Shown here in pieces: positions 9,097-17,947 of a DNA stretch of 64,000 nt. The position numbers and the translations under genes were made by a program. This DNA comes from JASJBU01 sp963790775 (lineage in GTDB: Bacteria; Pseudomonadota; Gammaproteobacteria; Chromatiales; Chromatiaceae), in contig CAWBPR010000002.1 in NCBI GenBank assembly GCA_963790775.1, positions 248,001 through 312,000 on the forward strand, given 5' to 3'. The notes beneath the pieces are model-generated. The model searched no databases. It was not told the DNA's origin and saw only the letters and a list, made by a program, of their open reading frames with translations. Position 1 is the first letter of the stretch. The number at the start of each line of letters is the position of its first letter.

Positions 9097-9140
9097 GATA
9101 GAGTCCCCCGTTTTGATAACTCGACCCTCTGCTGCTTTAT

Positions 9141-9169
9141 ATGTGGGTATGGAAAATTGTTCCTTCAAG
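9141..9169 (-). promoter_or_regulatory. Sigma32 (RpoH) promoter of the hsp20-degP-cbpA-cbpM operon
   Basis: On the minus strand, CTTGAAG (9169-9163), a 14-base spacer, then ACCCACAT (9148-9141). A close fit to the RpoH consensus, about 45 bases upstream of the chosen hsp20 (C) start. Confidence 0.82.
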
Positions 9170-9323
9170 AGCTGATCGCTTCCAGGGTGCTATAACCTGC
9201 CGAATTCAGCATGCTGCAGCTGCCCAAGTGGCCGCAACAGCATATCCAGAGGGAAGATAAGTGGCTCTTCAGAGGATAAGCCGTGGAAACGCTGAGCGAG
9301 GATGAAGCGAAAGCGCACCCTGA

Positions 9324-12029
9324 TCAGTCGCGCGCCAGAGACTCATCCTCATAGCTGAGAAAGACCGGTATATCTTTACGGTGGCGGCGCATCACCAGAT
9401 TGGAGAGCAGGCCAGTCCAGCCAGTCTGGTGGGCCGCACCCAGTCCGCGCCCGGTCTCTGCATGGAAATATTCATAGAACAGATTGAGGTCTTTCCAGTT
9501 GTTATCCGACTGGAACGGACTGTCACGCCGCAGGGCGGGTAACACGCCCTCAACATCACGACGGTAGAGATCCACCAGTCGTTCAGAGATCAGGGTGGCG
9601 ATCTCCTGCAGGCTCAGCATCTCACCCGGCTGCCCCGGCAGCTCGAACTGGAACTCGTCGCCGAGAAACCGGTGGAACTTCTCCAGTGCCTGCACCAGGG
9701 CATAGTTGGTGGGAATCCATATCGGCCCCCGCCAGTTGGAGTTGCCGCCAAACAGTTCAGTCTCGGATTCTCCCGGCTCATAACGGATATGCGTGCTGCC
9801 GATACCCGGCAGGCTGCCCGGCCCCTGGTACGTTTGATGTATTTTACTGACACTGCGTATGCCAAAGGGCGAGAGAAATTCATCCTCGTTCAGCAGCCGC
9901 TGCAGAATGCGTGGCAGCATGCTGTGGTCCACCAGCGCCAGCAGATGTTCACCTCTAGCGTTTTCCCAGGCAGGACAGGCGCAGACATAACTCCCCTGGA
10001 ACAGGCCCTGCTTGTGCGTTTGCAGCATCGCGCGAAACCGGGGCACATTGGTCAACAGCCGCTGGTCGACGATTTCTGTTGCAAACAGTGGAATCAACCC
10101 CACCCAGGAGTAGACATCGATGCGGTGAGATTTCCCTTCAGGGGTCAGCAGCAGATCCTTGAAGAAACCAGCCTCCTGGTCCCACAGCGACCGACCCTGC
10201 TCATCGCCCCCGGCGATCGCCTTGCCGATGGCCAGGAACTGTTCGTAGCACTGGATTGCGATATTTTCATAGTCGCTGTCCACGGTAGCCAGTTCCAGGG
10301 CGATCGCTGTCATGTTGAGGGCGAACATGGCCATCCAGCCTGTTGCATCCGCCTGTTTCAAGGTATATCCCTTCGGCAAGGGTTTCGATCGATCGAACAC
10401 CGAGATGTTATCCAGGCCGAGAAATCCGCCTTCGAATACGTTTTGTCCCTGCCGGTCCTTGCGGTTGATCCACCAGGCATAGTTGAGCAGCAGCTTGTGA
10501 AAGACCCGTTGCAGAAAACGTTTGTCGCCTGTTCCCCGCTGCACTCGTTCACCGCGGTAAACCTTGAGGGCGCTCCAGGCATGCAGGGGCGGATTGACAT
10601 CACCGAACGCCCACTCGTAGGCAGGTATCTGACCATTCGGGTGGAGATAGTTCTCCTTCAGCAGCAGTTCGATCTGATCCTTGGCGAAGTCCACATCGGT
10701 GAGCGCCATGGCCACACAGTGAAAGGCCAGATCCCAGGCGGCGAACCAGGGATATTCCCAGGTATCCGGCATCGAGAAAACATCAGCCGCCCGAACATGC
10801 CGCCAGCGGCTGTTTCTTCCAAGTTTTCGCACTGCGGGCGGCGCCGACTGATCGCCGGCAAGCCAGCGTTGCACATCATAATGAAAGAACTGTTTGTTCC
10901 AGATCATACCGGCCTGAGCCTGACGCATGATGCGGTGGTCTTCGGTCCCGCCTTCCGGCAGAATTTCGTCATAAAAGATATCCGCCTCGGAACGCCGCAA
11001 GGCGAGGGTTTTCTCCATTTCCGCAAACGGCCGCTGCAACGGGTCAGCCGTAAGCACAAGATCGATCTTTGCTGATTCACCCGGCTCAACCCTGAGCCGA
11101 TGCCACGCGCCGCATTTGCTGCCCTGTTGCTGCGGATTCACTGCGCCATGCTCACCCAGAATGATATGGCGGTGAAAGGCGTCTTTTACATAAGGCCTGG
11201 CCAATGCCAGCCCCCAGAGTTTTTGCAGGTTGCTGTCGTTCTCCGTGAACAGCAGTTCCGCCTGTTGTGCGCCGTACAGGGTATAGCTGCCGAGTGTCTG
11301 ATGCTGCGCGGTCGCGGACCAGATTGCGGTGCTGTTGGTTTCCCCCCTGCTGATCCGAGGCGCCTCTGTCTCTTCTCCCCAGGACCAGGTATTCCGGAAC
11401 CAGAGCTGGGGAATCAGATGAAGTTCGGCCGCTTGATCGCCCCGGTTATGGACCCGGATACGAATCTGAATCTGCGTTGGTGTCGCCTTGGCATAGCGCA
11501 CGTCGATGTCCCAGTAACGGTTATCATCGAAGACCCCCGTATCGAGCAGATTGTATGCGGGGGAACTGCGGCTGCGGCCGGCATTCTCCTGTATCAGCCT
11601 GGCGTAGGGATATTCCGCCTGAGGATATTTGTAGAGATAACGCAGCCAGCTATGACTGGGAAGCGCATCTCTGTAGAAGTAGTACTCTTTGACATCCTCC
11701 CCGCGATTCCCCTGATTGCCGGTCAGGCCAAAGGCGCGCTCCTTGAGGATGGGATCGCGTCCATTCCACAGCGCAAGGGCGAAGCAGAGTCTCTGCTGCT
11801 CATCACAGATGCCACCCAGGCCATCCTCACTCCAACGATAGGCCCGTGACTCGGCCTGCTGATGATCGAAATACTCCCAGGCCGTACCTTCCGGACTGTA
11901 ATCCTCACGCACCGTGCCCCACGCACGTTCAGCCAGATAAGGCCCCCAGAGACGCCAGTCGGCTTTTCCCGCGCGCTGTTCCTCGAGACGAAGCCTTTCC
12001 GGGTTGAGATTCAGGACTCTATTCTTCAT
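9324..12029 (-). CDS. GH63-type (MGH1-like) alpha-glucosidase
   Basis: About 901 residues. It resembles the bacterial MGH1-like/GH63 glucosidases, with an N-terminal beta-sandwich region and a C-terminal (alpha/alpha)6 barrel. The motifs WEYPWFAAWDLAFHC (about residues 470-484, carrying the likely acid Asp) and GGNSNWRGPIWIPTNYALVQ near the C-terminus are characteristic. It should hydrolyse terminal alpha-glucosides or mannosylglycerate-like compounds; the exact substrate is unclear. It overlaps the upstream debranching gene by 11 bases. The ATG at 12029 is chosen for the GGATG eight bases before it. No signal peptide is seen, so it is cytoplasmic. Confidence 0.8.
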   Translation of the reverse strand: MKNRVLNLNPERLRLEEQRAGKADWRLWGPYLAERAWGTVREDYSPEGTAWEYFDHQQAESRAYRWSEDGLGGICDEQQRLCFALALWNGRDPILKERAFGLTGNQGNRGEDVKEYYFYRDALPSHSWLRYLYKYPQAEYPYARLIQENAGRSRSSPAYNLLDTGVFDDNRYWDIDVRYAKATPTQIQIRIRVHNRGDQAAELHLIPQLWFRNTWSWGEETEAPRISRGETNSTAIWSATAQHQTLGSYTLYGAQQAELLFTENDSNLQKLWGLALARPYVKDAFHRHIILGEHGAVNPQQQGSKCGAWHRLRVEPGESAKIDLVLTADPLQRPFAEMEKTLALRRSEADIFYDEILPEGGTEDHRIMRQAQAGMIWNKQFFHYDVQRWLAGDQSAPPAVRKLGRNSRWRHVRAADVFSMPDTWEYPWFAAWDLAFHCVAMALTDVDFAKDQIELLLKENYLHPNGQIPAYEWAFGDVNPPLHAWSALKVYRGERVQRGTGDKRFLQRVFHKLLLNYAWWINRKDRQGQNVFEGGFLGLDNISVFDRSKPLPKGYTLKQADATGWMAMFALNMTAIALELATVDSDYENIAIQCYEQFLAIGKAIAGGDEQGRSLWDQEAGFFKDLLLTPEGKSHRIDVYSWVGLIPLFATEIVDQRLLTNVPRFRAMLQTHKQGLFQGSYVCACPAWENARGEHLLALVDHSMLPRILQRLLNEDEFLSPFGIRSVSKIHQTYQGPGSLPGIGSTHIRYEPGESETELFGGNSNWRGPIWIPTNYALVQALEKFHRFLGDEFQFELPGQPGEMLSLQEIATLISERLVDLYRRDVEGVLPALRRDSPFQSDNNWKDLNLFYEYFHAETGRGLGAAHQTGWTGLLSNLVMRRHRKDIPVFLSYEDESLARD

Positions 12030-14139
12030 GTTTTTCATCCATGATCTGTTGCAGACGCCACCAGGCCTCCAAGGTACAACCAACCGACCAGGCCTGGGCA
12101 GGCGCGCCTTTGGCGGGATGCGGTGGTGTACCGTCAAAAATCTCACTGATCGTTCCAAGTCCTGCGCTCTTGAGATGCTCAGCGAGCGGCTCCAGACGAC
12201 GCATCGCCGCAGGCGCATCACCGGTCACACGGTATTCCGCCAGCGCATAGTGTCCGAGCAGCCAGCCCCATACCGTGCCCTGATGATAAGCGGAGTCGCG
12301 CTCCACCACCCCGCCTCGATAGATACCGATATAGTCACTGTCATGCGGGCTCAATGAACGCAGGCCGTATGCACAGAGAAGGTCCCGCTGACAGATCGCC
12401 ACCACCTCCCTCTGCACCTTTGAATCCAGTGCGGTATGCGGCAGGCTGACCGCAAGAATCTGGTTGGGTCGCACACAGTCCTGTCCCTGTGGCCCATCCA
12501 GCAGATCGTAAAGCCCCAGCCCGTCAGCCCGTACAAAGCGCCGCAAGCTCTGCTTCACCTTCAACGCCAACTGCTCATACTCAGTCGGCGGCCTGCCAAG
12601 ACTGCGGCTGAATCCACCCATGATGCACAAGGCGTTGTACCAGAGGGCATTGATCTCCACCGGTTTACCGATACGCGGCGTGACCACCCAGTCACCAACC
12701 TTGGCATCCATCCAGGTCAGCTGCCGGCCTGGTTCGCCTGCCGCAAGCAGATGGTCATCCGGGTCCATGCCTATGCCGTGACGGGTGCCTTTGATATGCC
12801 ATTCGATGATCTCCTGCAGTACGGGAAACACCCAGGTTAGGGCAGCATCATCACCGGTTGTTTCAATATAGAGAAACCAGGTCTGGATGAACCAGAGTGC
12901 AGCATCCACAGTATTGTATTCCGGTGGTTCTCCTGCACTGAAAAGCCGGTTAGGCAGCTGTCCCTGATCCACCAGAGCGGCATAACTTCGCAGCATGGCC
13001 AGGGCCGTTGCAGGCCGGCCCGTCGCCAGGGTCAGGCCTGGCAGTGCAATCATGGTGTCGCGTCCCCAGTCACCGAACCAGGGGTAGCCGGCAATCACCG
13101 AGTCGCCAGCCCGGCCTGTAGGCATGCGGCGTTTGATCAGAAAACTGTCCGCCGCCAGCAACAGCTGGCGCACCCAGGCAGGCGCGGCCCGATAACCGGA
13201 AAATGTGCTTTCCGCGGTTTTCAGGAGTGATTTTTCACGCCGCAGATAAGCGTCCATGCGCTGTTCCAGGGCGAACTCGTGGGATGGATTCGTGGTGGCG
13301 GCGAAGCCATTCCAACTGCCGGGTGTCAATGCAAACCTGAGTCTGCCGATCGACAGATGGTTATCCAACGCTTGCAGACCTCGCGCCTGCTCCTCACACA
13401 GATAAAACCCTTCAAACCAGTTGAGATCTTCTACAAAGTCCAGCTGTGTTCCCTGCAGCTGCATCCGATCACCCTCTGGCCAGACAATATCCAGCCTGCC
13501 CTCCTGCAACGAGATCTGCGCATGCATGCATCCGGAACACATCTCCTGATGATGATCCCGCCGATTGATCAGCAGATTGACACTCAGCGTCGCGCCCTCC
13601 GCCGGACCCTCGAGCTTGTAGGCCACATAGGTGGCAGCTTCACCATGGGCCATCCAGATCCGCATTTCCAGAGAGACATCACCGAATACGTAACGCCATA
13701 CCGGCATGCGGCCTTCGAGATGAAAACTTTCCAGGGTGAGATGGCCGGCCGGCTCGATTACATTGCCTTGCCAGCGATTGGTGAACAAAGGCCAATCCCG
13801 ACCCCGTAGATGGAGGGTGGCGTCTGCCTTCGCGAGTAACAGGTGGCGGTCCAACCCCCCTTGCAGCGGTGTAATGAGCAGACCATGGTAGCGGCGGGTC
13901 AGGCTACCCGCCAGGGTGCCGGCAGCATAGGCGCCGGTGCCATTGGTCATCCACCACTCCCTGGCTTCGGCAGCCTCCAGATTGCCGCAAATCTCCCTAT
14001 CGAAACGGATGAATGACTGTTCAGCCACCTTTGCAGTATCCACCCCGGTCACAGCAGACAACCGTGAAGAATTTGCTGCCGCGAGTGGCTGTATCGCATT
14101 GTATTGGATGGGTGCCTGGTACATTTCAAGACTGCACAT
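12019..14139 (-). CDS. Glycogen debranching enzyme, amylo-alpha-1,6-glucosidase type (GH133)
   Basis: About 706 residues, the usual size of bacterial/archaeal GDE-type amylo-1,6-glucosidases. The N-terminal GDE_N domain shows WWMTNGTGAYAAGTLAGSLT and RRYHGLLI. The C-terminal barrel carries the hallmark GYPWFGDWGRDTMIALPGL (about residues 335-353). It removes alpha-1,6-linked branches in glycogen. The start is ambiguous: TTG at 14151, ATG at 14139 or ATG at 14124. I chose 14139, with GAGG about 12 bases upstream. Its stop overlaps the GH63 gene, indicating translational coupling. The biosynthetic partners lie at 42-55 kb. Confidence 0.9.
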   Translation of the reverse strand: MCSLEMYQAPIQYNAIQPLAAANSSRLSAVTGVDTAKVAEQSFIRFDREICGNLEAAEAREWWMTNGTGAYAAGTLAGSLTRRYHGLLITPLQGGLDRHLLLAKADATLHLRGRDWPLFTNRWQGNVIEPAGHLTLESFHLEGRMPVWRYVFGDVSLEMRIWMAHGEAATYVAYKLEGPAEGATLSVNLLINRRDHHQEMCSGCMHAQISLQEGRLDIVWPEGDRMQLQGTQLDFVEDLNWFEGFYLCEEQARGLQALDNHLSIGRLRFALTPGSWNGFAATTNPSHEFALEQRMDAYLRREKSLLKTAESTFSGYRAAPAWVRQLLLAADSFLIKRRMPTGRAGDSVIAGYPWFGDWGRDTMIALPGLTLATGRPATALAMLRSYAALVDQGQLPNRLFSAGEPPEYNTVDAALWFIQTWFLYIETTGDDAALTWVFPVLQEIIEWHIKGTRHGIGMDPDDHLLAAGEPGRQLTWMDAKVGDWVVTPRIGKPVEINALWYNALCIMGGFSRSLGRPPTEYEQLALKVKQSLRRFVRADGLGLYDLLDGPQGQDCVRPNQILAVSLPHTALDSKVQREVVAICQRDLLCAYGLRSLSPHDSDYIGIYRGGVVERDSAYHQGTVWGWLLGHYALAEYRVTGDAPAAMRRLEPLAEHLKSAGLGTISEIFDGTPPHPAKGAPAQAWSVGCTLEAWWRLQQIMDEKHEE

Positions 14140-14388
14140 TGGATGACGCAAACCTCATATTGACATCAAACTTCCGTATCCGCCTGGCGCGAGAAAAGAA
14201 GCACCTTGCAAGCGGGGCTTTCACAGCTTCTCCTGGTTTATTACGGATATATGCACCCCGCAGATTCAGTCCACCAGGGATTGAGGCATAGCCGCTACCA
14301 AAGCCGATCATCAGGCATCGGTTAACAGGGTCCTGTCAAGACCATGCGATTTCTATCGACGATGGATTTATTTAATGGCGTCGCGACA

Positions 14389-15264
14389 TCATTCATTTGA
14401 TTGCATTATCTTGGATTCGATCCTTATCTTATCCATCAGCTGTCGGTCCACCATACGCGGATAGACCCGGCAATACTCATCCACCATGAGCGGGTTCGTT
14501 GCAGCGGCCTGCTCCAAACGGCCTCGCCTGTCATCGCTGATGCCTGGCAGCATCAGCAACCAGGGGGCCAGATGAGTCGTCCATTCGGCCACCAGGCGCC
14601 GCGCTTCCGGATCTTCCCAATCCTCTCTCAAGAGCAGTTCCGGGAAGTCATCCGAGGACATTACCCTTCCCTTTAGTCCGGCAGGACACCGGTAATCCAA
14701 GCCTGTTCCATCACCTGAACAATCCCGTTTGAACCATTGGCTCTGCCCTGCATGGCTGCGTATCAGGTCCTCCAATGGCATGCCCTGCCTTTGGGTATAG
14801 CCGGTAATCTCCAGGGCATTGGCAACCGCATGCCAGTGGTACTCATGAAGTTGCGGAATCATGGCCTCCCGCCGCACTGAAGCCAACAGCGCCAGCGGCC
14901 GATGTTGCCGGTCGAGGAGCCACTGTTCAAAGACATCACCGAGTTCGAAGGGCAACTTCTGCGGCACCAGTTCATCGAGCCGGTCTGCCGCTGCTGCACA
15001 ATTCACCGACAAGACATGCTGATCCAGGGCTGGATCGATGGGCAGCATGCGCAGTCCCTGACCCTTGTTCCAGACAGCACAACGGTAATAGCGCATCGCC
15101 CCTTGACTTCGATTCAGGCTTCCCCAAGCCCTGCCAGGCGTTTCCACCTGAACCTGAATCTCCCATAAACGCCCATTGCGGCTCAGTCCTCTGACGCCAT
15201 CGAGGTCCATTGCCAGGATGACGCCGGTGTAGGGATTGACCAGCCTGGCGGCATGCAGATTCAC
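14389..15264 (-). CDS. Conserved-looking protein of unknown function
   Basis: A 291-residue protein I cannot assign to a family. It has no signal peptide or membrane segment. The N-terminus (ARLVNPYTGVILAMDLDGVR) and the repeated Trp/His-rich stretches suggest a folded cytoplasmic protein. A cluster around GLDYRCPAGLKGRV contains one of few cysteines. It overlaps the preceding 63-codon gene by four bases (ATGA) and closes a three-gene operon with the methyltransferase. Codon use and the absence of competing frames support a real gene. Function unknown. Confidence 0.75.
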   Translation of the reverse strand: MNLHAARLVNPYTGVILAMDLDGVRGLSRNGRLWEIQVQVETPGRAWGSLNRSQGAMRYYRCAVWNKGQGLRMLPIDPALDQHVLSVNCAAAADRLDELVPQKLPFELGDVFEQWLLDRQHRPLALLASVRREAMIPQLHEYHWHAVANALEITGYTQRQGMPLEDLIRSHAGQSQWFKRDCSGDGTGLDYRCPAGLKGRVMSSDDFPELLLREDWEDPEARRLVAEWTTHLAPWLLMLPGISDDRRGRLEQAAATNPLMVDEYCRVYPRMVDRQLMDKIRIESKIMQSNE

Positions 15265-15452
15265 TGGAGAGCCGAGAGTCTGGCCCGCATGCGATCGACC
15301 AGGTCGTAGGCCAGCTCCTGGAACTCGGGATCCAGGATCTCAAACAGATACTCGATCTCGTCGAGCAGTGTCTCCAGTTCCTTTGGGTCATCGATCTGAT
15401 CAAGCCGGCGGGCGACTTGCTGCATGTAACCCAAAGGGTCAACACCTTCCAT
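15261..15452 (-). CDS. Small acidic helical protein of unknown function
   Basis: A 63-residue protein, very acidic and predicted almost wholly helical (LDQIDDPKELETLLDEIEYL). It is coupled on both sides: its ATG overlaps the methyltransferase stop (TGATG) and its stop overlaps the next start (ATGA). Such tight packing argues it is translated and works with its neighbours, perhaps as a small subunit or adaptor. No family recognised. Confidence 0.7.
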   Translation of the reverse strand: MEGVDPLGYMQQVARRLDQIDDPKELETLLDEIEYLFEILDPEFQELAYDLVDRMRARLSALQ

Positions 15453-16735
15453 CAGAACTTCTCCCCCCAGACCGCGTAGACTGGATCCGAGAAGGCCAAT
15501 TGCGCGGCATATTTATCATCGGCCGGACGAGGAAGACCACGCATCGACCAGGTCTCCAGATTGCCAAACCCGCCGGCCCGGAGAAAATACTCCAACACCA
15601 GGCCCATTCTTTCAAACTCGTGGATCTCTTCCCAGATCCTGACCACCTTGGGCGGAAACCAGCGGTTGGAGAAGGTGACGATAAACCGGCCACCTGGCTT
15701 GAGTATCCGTTGAATCTCCGCGAACACCTCCAGCGGCTTAATGAGATACTCGACGGATACTGTGCACACCACCGCATCAAAACGATCGCTCGCGTAGGGA
15801 AGTTCTGGTTTAAGATTCAGATCATGCACCAGGCGCTCGGCAAGCAATGGATTGGCGTCCAGCTCCTGCTGATTCATTCCCAGACCCGCCACATGCCGGG
15901 GTTCAAGAGCTGGACTCAGATGCGATTTCCAACTGCTCATCAGATCCAGGATCTCCGCCCCCTTTGGAATGAGCCTTTGGTAGATCGCTTCTACCTGACG
16001 GATGGCCTCGGCATCGAGATGCTCGACCAGTCTCGGCTGCTGGTAGAATTCCAGATCAACCTCAGGGGAAAAACGTATATAAGGGATATCCGACCAGAAA
16101 TCAGTCGGCAACTCCCGCCAGCGCGTCTGCATACCGGGGCCGCCCTCTGTCACCAGTTCGGCGATATCCTGACAAGCCCCGCCATGCTCGTCACCCGCTG
16201 CCCAGATATCCAGAATCCTGGTTGACAGGCTCAAGTCATAGCGCGCCAGGGGATGATTCAGATCCACTGTGATCTGCTCAGCTATTTTGCCGATTCTGAA
16301 TGGGGTCAACTCTTCGGGGAAGATGCCGCGGGTGCCAGCGATGAAACCGCGCGGATAGAAACGTCCCGCGCGGGGTTCTATGGTGTTACCTTTGCGATAT
16401 TTCCGGTTGAATGCCTTACTGCTGATTTCCAGGCATTGTGCATTCTGATAGCCCCCCAGCAACTCTCCCGATTTAAAATGGTGGTTCAGCTGGCATCCCC
16501 TGGGTTTATCCAGCACCTGGGATTCCAGCTCAGGGGGGAAAATGTCGCGCCAGAGATTCAGCTTGGGCATTACGCGACAGTCTGTGTGCCGGGCGATTTC
16601 ACTCCGCCACTCCAGATCGAAGCGCATGGCGCACATTGCATGACTGCTGGTATGTTCCAATCCTAGTTCGGAAGCTTTGTTCGGTTTCTCCTCATCCTGC
16701 TGGCCATCGAGCAGAACCACTGATGTATCATGCAT
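15452..16735 (-). CDS. SAM-dependent methyltransferase with N-terminal FKBP-like region
   Basis: A 427-residue protein. The C-terminal half is a class I methyltransferase: motif I around GAEILDLMSSWKSHL (about 258-272), then DAVVCTVSVEYLIKPLEVF and LKPGGRFIVTFSNRWFPP. The N-terminal half contains NRKYRKGNTIEPRAGRFYP and VDLNHPLARYDLSLSTRILD. The latter resembles the conserved V-DxNHPLAG-L strand of SlyD-type FKBP prolyl isomerases, but most of the FKBP core is not obvious. The start at 16735 has AGGAGA nine bases upstream. First gene of a three-gene coupled operon. The methyl acceptor is unknown. Confidence 0.72.
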   Translation of the reverse strand: MHDTSVVLLDGQQDEEKPNKASELGLEHTSSHAMCAMRFDLEWRSEIARHTDCRVMPKLNLWRDIFPPELESQVLDKPRGCQLNHHFKSGELLGGYQNAQCLEISSKAFNRKYRKGNTIEPRAGRFYPRGFIAGTRGIFPEELTPFRIGKIAEQITVDLNHPLARYDLSLSTRILDIWAAGDEHGGACQDIAELVTEGGPGMQTRWRELPTDFWSDIPYIRFSPEVDLEFYQQPRLVEHLDAEAIRQVEAIYQRLIPKGAEILDLMSSWKSHLSPALEPRHVAGLGMNQQELDANPLLAERLVHDLNLKPELPYASDRFDAVVCTVSVEYLIKPLEVFAEIQRILKPGGRFIVTFSNRWFPPKVVRIWEEIHEFERMGLVLEYFLRAGGFGNLETWSMRGLPRPADDKYAAQLAFSDPVYAVWGEKF

Positions 16736-16933
16736 GCTGCAAGGTCTCCTGATATGTTATCCGACGCTTTATTGAGAGATTCGTGGAACGATAAGCGCCA
16801 ATTTATCCCTGATTGCCAGATCAATGTATAAATATTGTATAATTATTTTTAAGACCACGCTAAGTGTCAACCCCCTTATTTGTACAGATAATTGGGATGG
16901 CATTGAGCCACAGACTCAACAGACTGGTGCGCG

Positions 16934-17680
16934 ATGAACGACCATGCATTCGGACTTATTATCATCGGTGACGAGATCCTCATCGGGCAGCGGCAGGATC
17001 GGCATTTCGAACATTTCAAACAACTGCTTGCCGGCCGGGGATTGATGCTGAGCCGGTGTTGGGTGATCCCTGACGAAGACGAGGGCCTGACCGAGCATCT
17101 GCGCTTCTCCTATTCCCTTGATCTGCCTGTATTCGTGTGCGGGGGAATTGGCGCCACACCGGACGATCTGACCCGCGGTTGTGCGGCTGGCGCGGCTGGC
17201 GTGGAACTTGAACGTCACCCCAGAGCCGCCGCCCTGATCGAAGAGAAATTCGGCGCCGACGCTCATCCGCAAAGGATCAAAATGGCCGACCTGCCGGCAG
17301 GCTCACAATTGATACCGAACCCTTACAACGGAATGCCTGGTTTTTCCCTGAAGTCCCACTATTTCCTGCCGGGCTTTCCCCAAATGGCCTGGCCCATGGC
17401 GGAATGGGTCCTGGATGAGTTCTATTCACACACACAACCACTACTTCAGGAGAGTTCTATGCAGGTCCTGCAGACCCCGGAGAGTGATCTCATCACGATC
17501 ATGGAGGAACTTTCGCGGCGATTTCCCGGACTTAAGCTATTCAGTCTGCCTAGAATCGGCGAGCAGCCATGCGTGGAATTGGGGGTTCGAGGTTATGCTG
17601 ATCCTGAGGAGGCCATGCAGGCCATGCAGGAACTATTGAAGGAACGACACATCCCCTACAAAACTGCTGACAGACCCTGA
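16934..17680 (+). CDS. CinA-like molybdopterin-binding domain protein
   Basis: A 248-residue protein of the MoaB/Mog-like fold found in the N-terminal part of CinA. It shows LIIIGDEILIGQRQD at the start and the GGIGATPDD loop (about residues 72-80) that matches the GGTGxTxDD signature. CinA proteins are about 410 residues; the C-terminal NMN deamidase domain is absent. A role in nicotinamide or ADP-ribose metabolism, or pterin binding, is possible but unproven. It stands between divergent and downstream units with no operon partner. Confidence 0.83.
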   Translation: MNDHAFGLIIIGDEILIGQRQDRHFEHFKQLLAGRGLMLSRCWVIPDEDEGLTEHLRFSYSLDLPVFVCGGIGATPDDLTRGCAAGAAGVELERHPRAAALIEEKFGADAHPQRIKMADLPAGSQLIPNPYNGMPGFSLKSHYFLPGFPQMAWPMAEWVLDEFYSHTQPLLQESSMQVLQTPESDLITIMEELSRRFPGLKLFSLPRIGEQPCVELGVRGYADPEEAMQAMQELLKERHIPYKTADRP

Positions 17681-17799
17681 TCTGGCTGTTATGAAAAAAT
17701 CGCAGCACCGACGTTTATCCCTGAACTGTATATGCTTTATCAAAACCCGGCGAGATACTGATGATTATCGGTTGATATGAGAACTGATAGAAGAAAACC

Positions 17800-17899
17800 C
17801 CTGACCCTATTGACCTCAGGCATCTGTTGATGCGTCATTGGCCATCAGCTTATGCTGATGGTTGGTTACCCGTTATTAGACGATCCACCATGGATGGAT
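17800..17899 (+). promoter_or_regulatory. Hairpin-rich leader upstream of nhaA
   Basis: Four consecutive inverted repeats: CCTGA/TCAGG (17800-17820), CATC/GATG (17821-17832), CCATCAGC/GCTGATGG with a 4-base loop (17842-17861) and ATCCA/TGGAT (17883-17899). They lie between the CinA-like gene and the nhaA ribosome site AAGGAG (17932-17937). A structured 5' leader, possibly a cation riboswitch, is suggested but not proven. Confidence 0.4.
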
Positions 17900-17947
17900 T
17901 GTTAACTTGAAGAATAGAACCTCATCCACTCAAGGAGCCAACTGACC

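Noticed and set aside
9672..11075. Long open frame on the plus strand inside the GH63 gene
   Set aside because: It is an antisense shadow of a well-supported enzyme; its translation matches no family and has no ribosome site.
4666..14139. Idea that the chaperone and glucan blocks form one mobile stress-tolerance island
   Set aside because: No integrase, transposase, direct repeats or tRNA boundary seen, and no obvious change in composition.
15236..16225. Plus-strand frame opposite the methyltransferase
   Set aside because: Shadow of a coupled operon with clear motifs on the minus strand.
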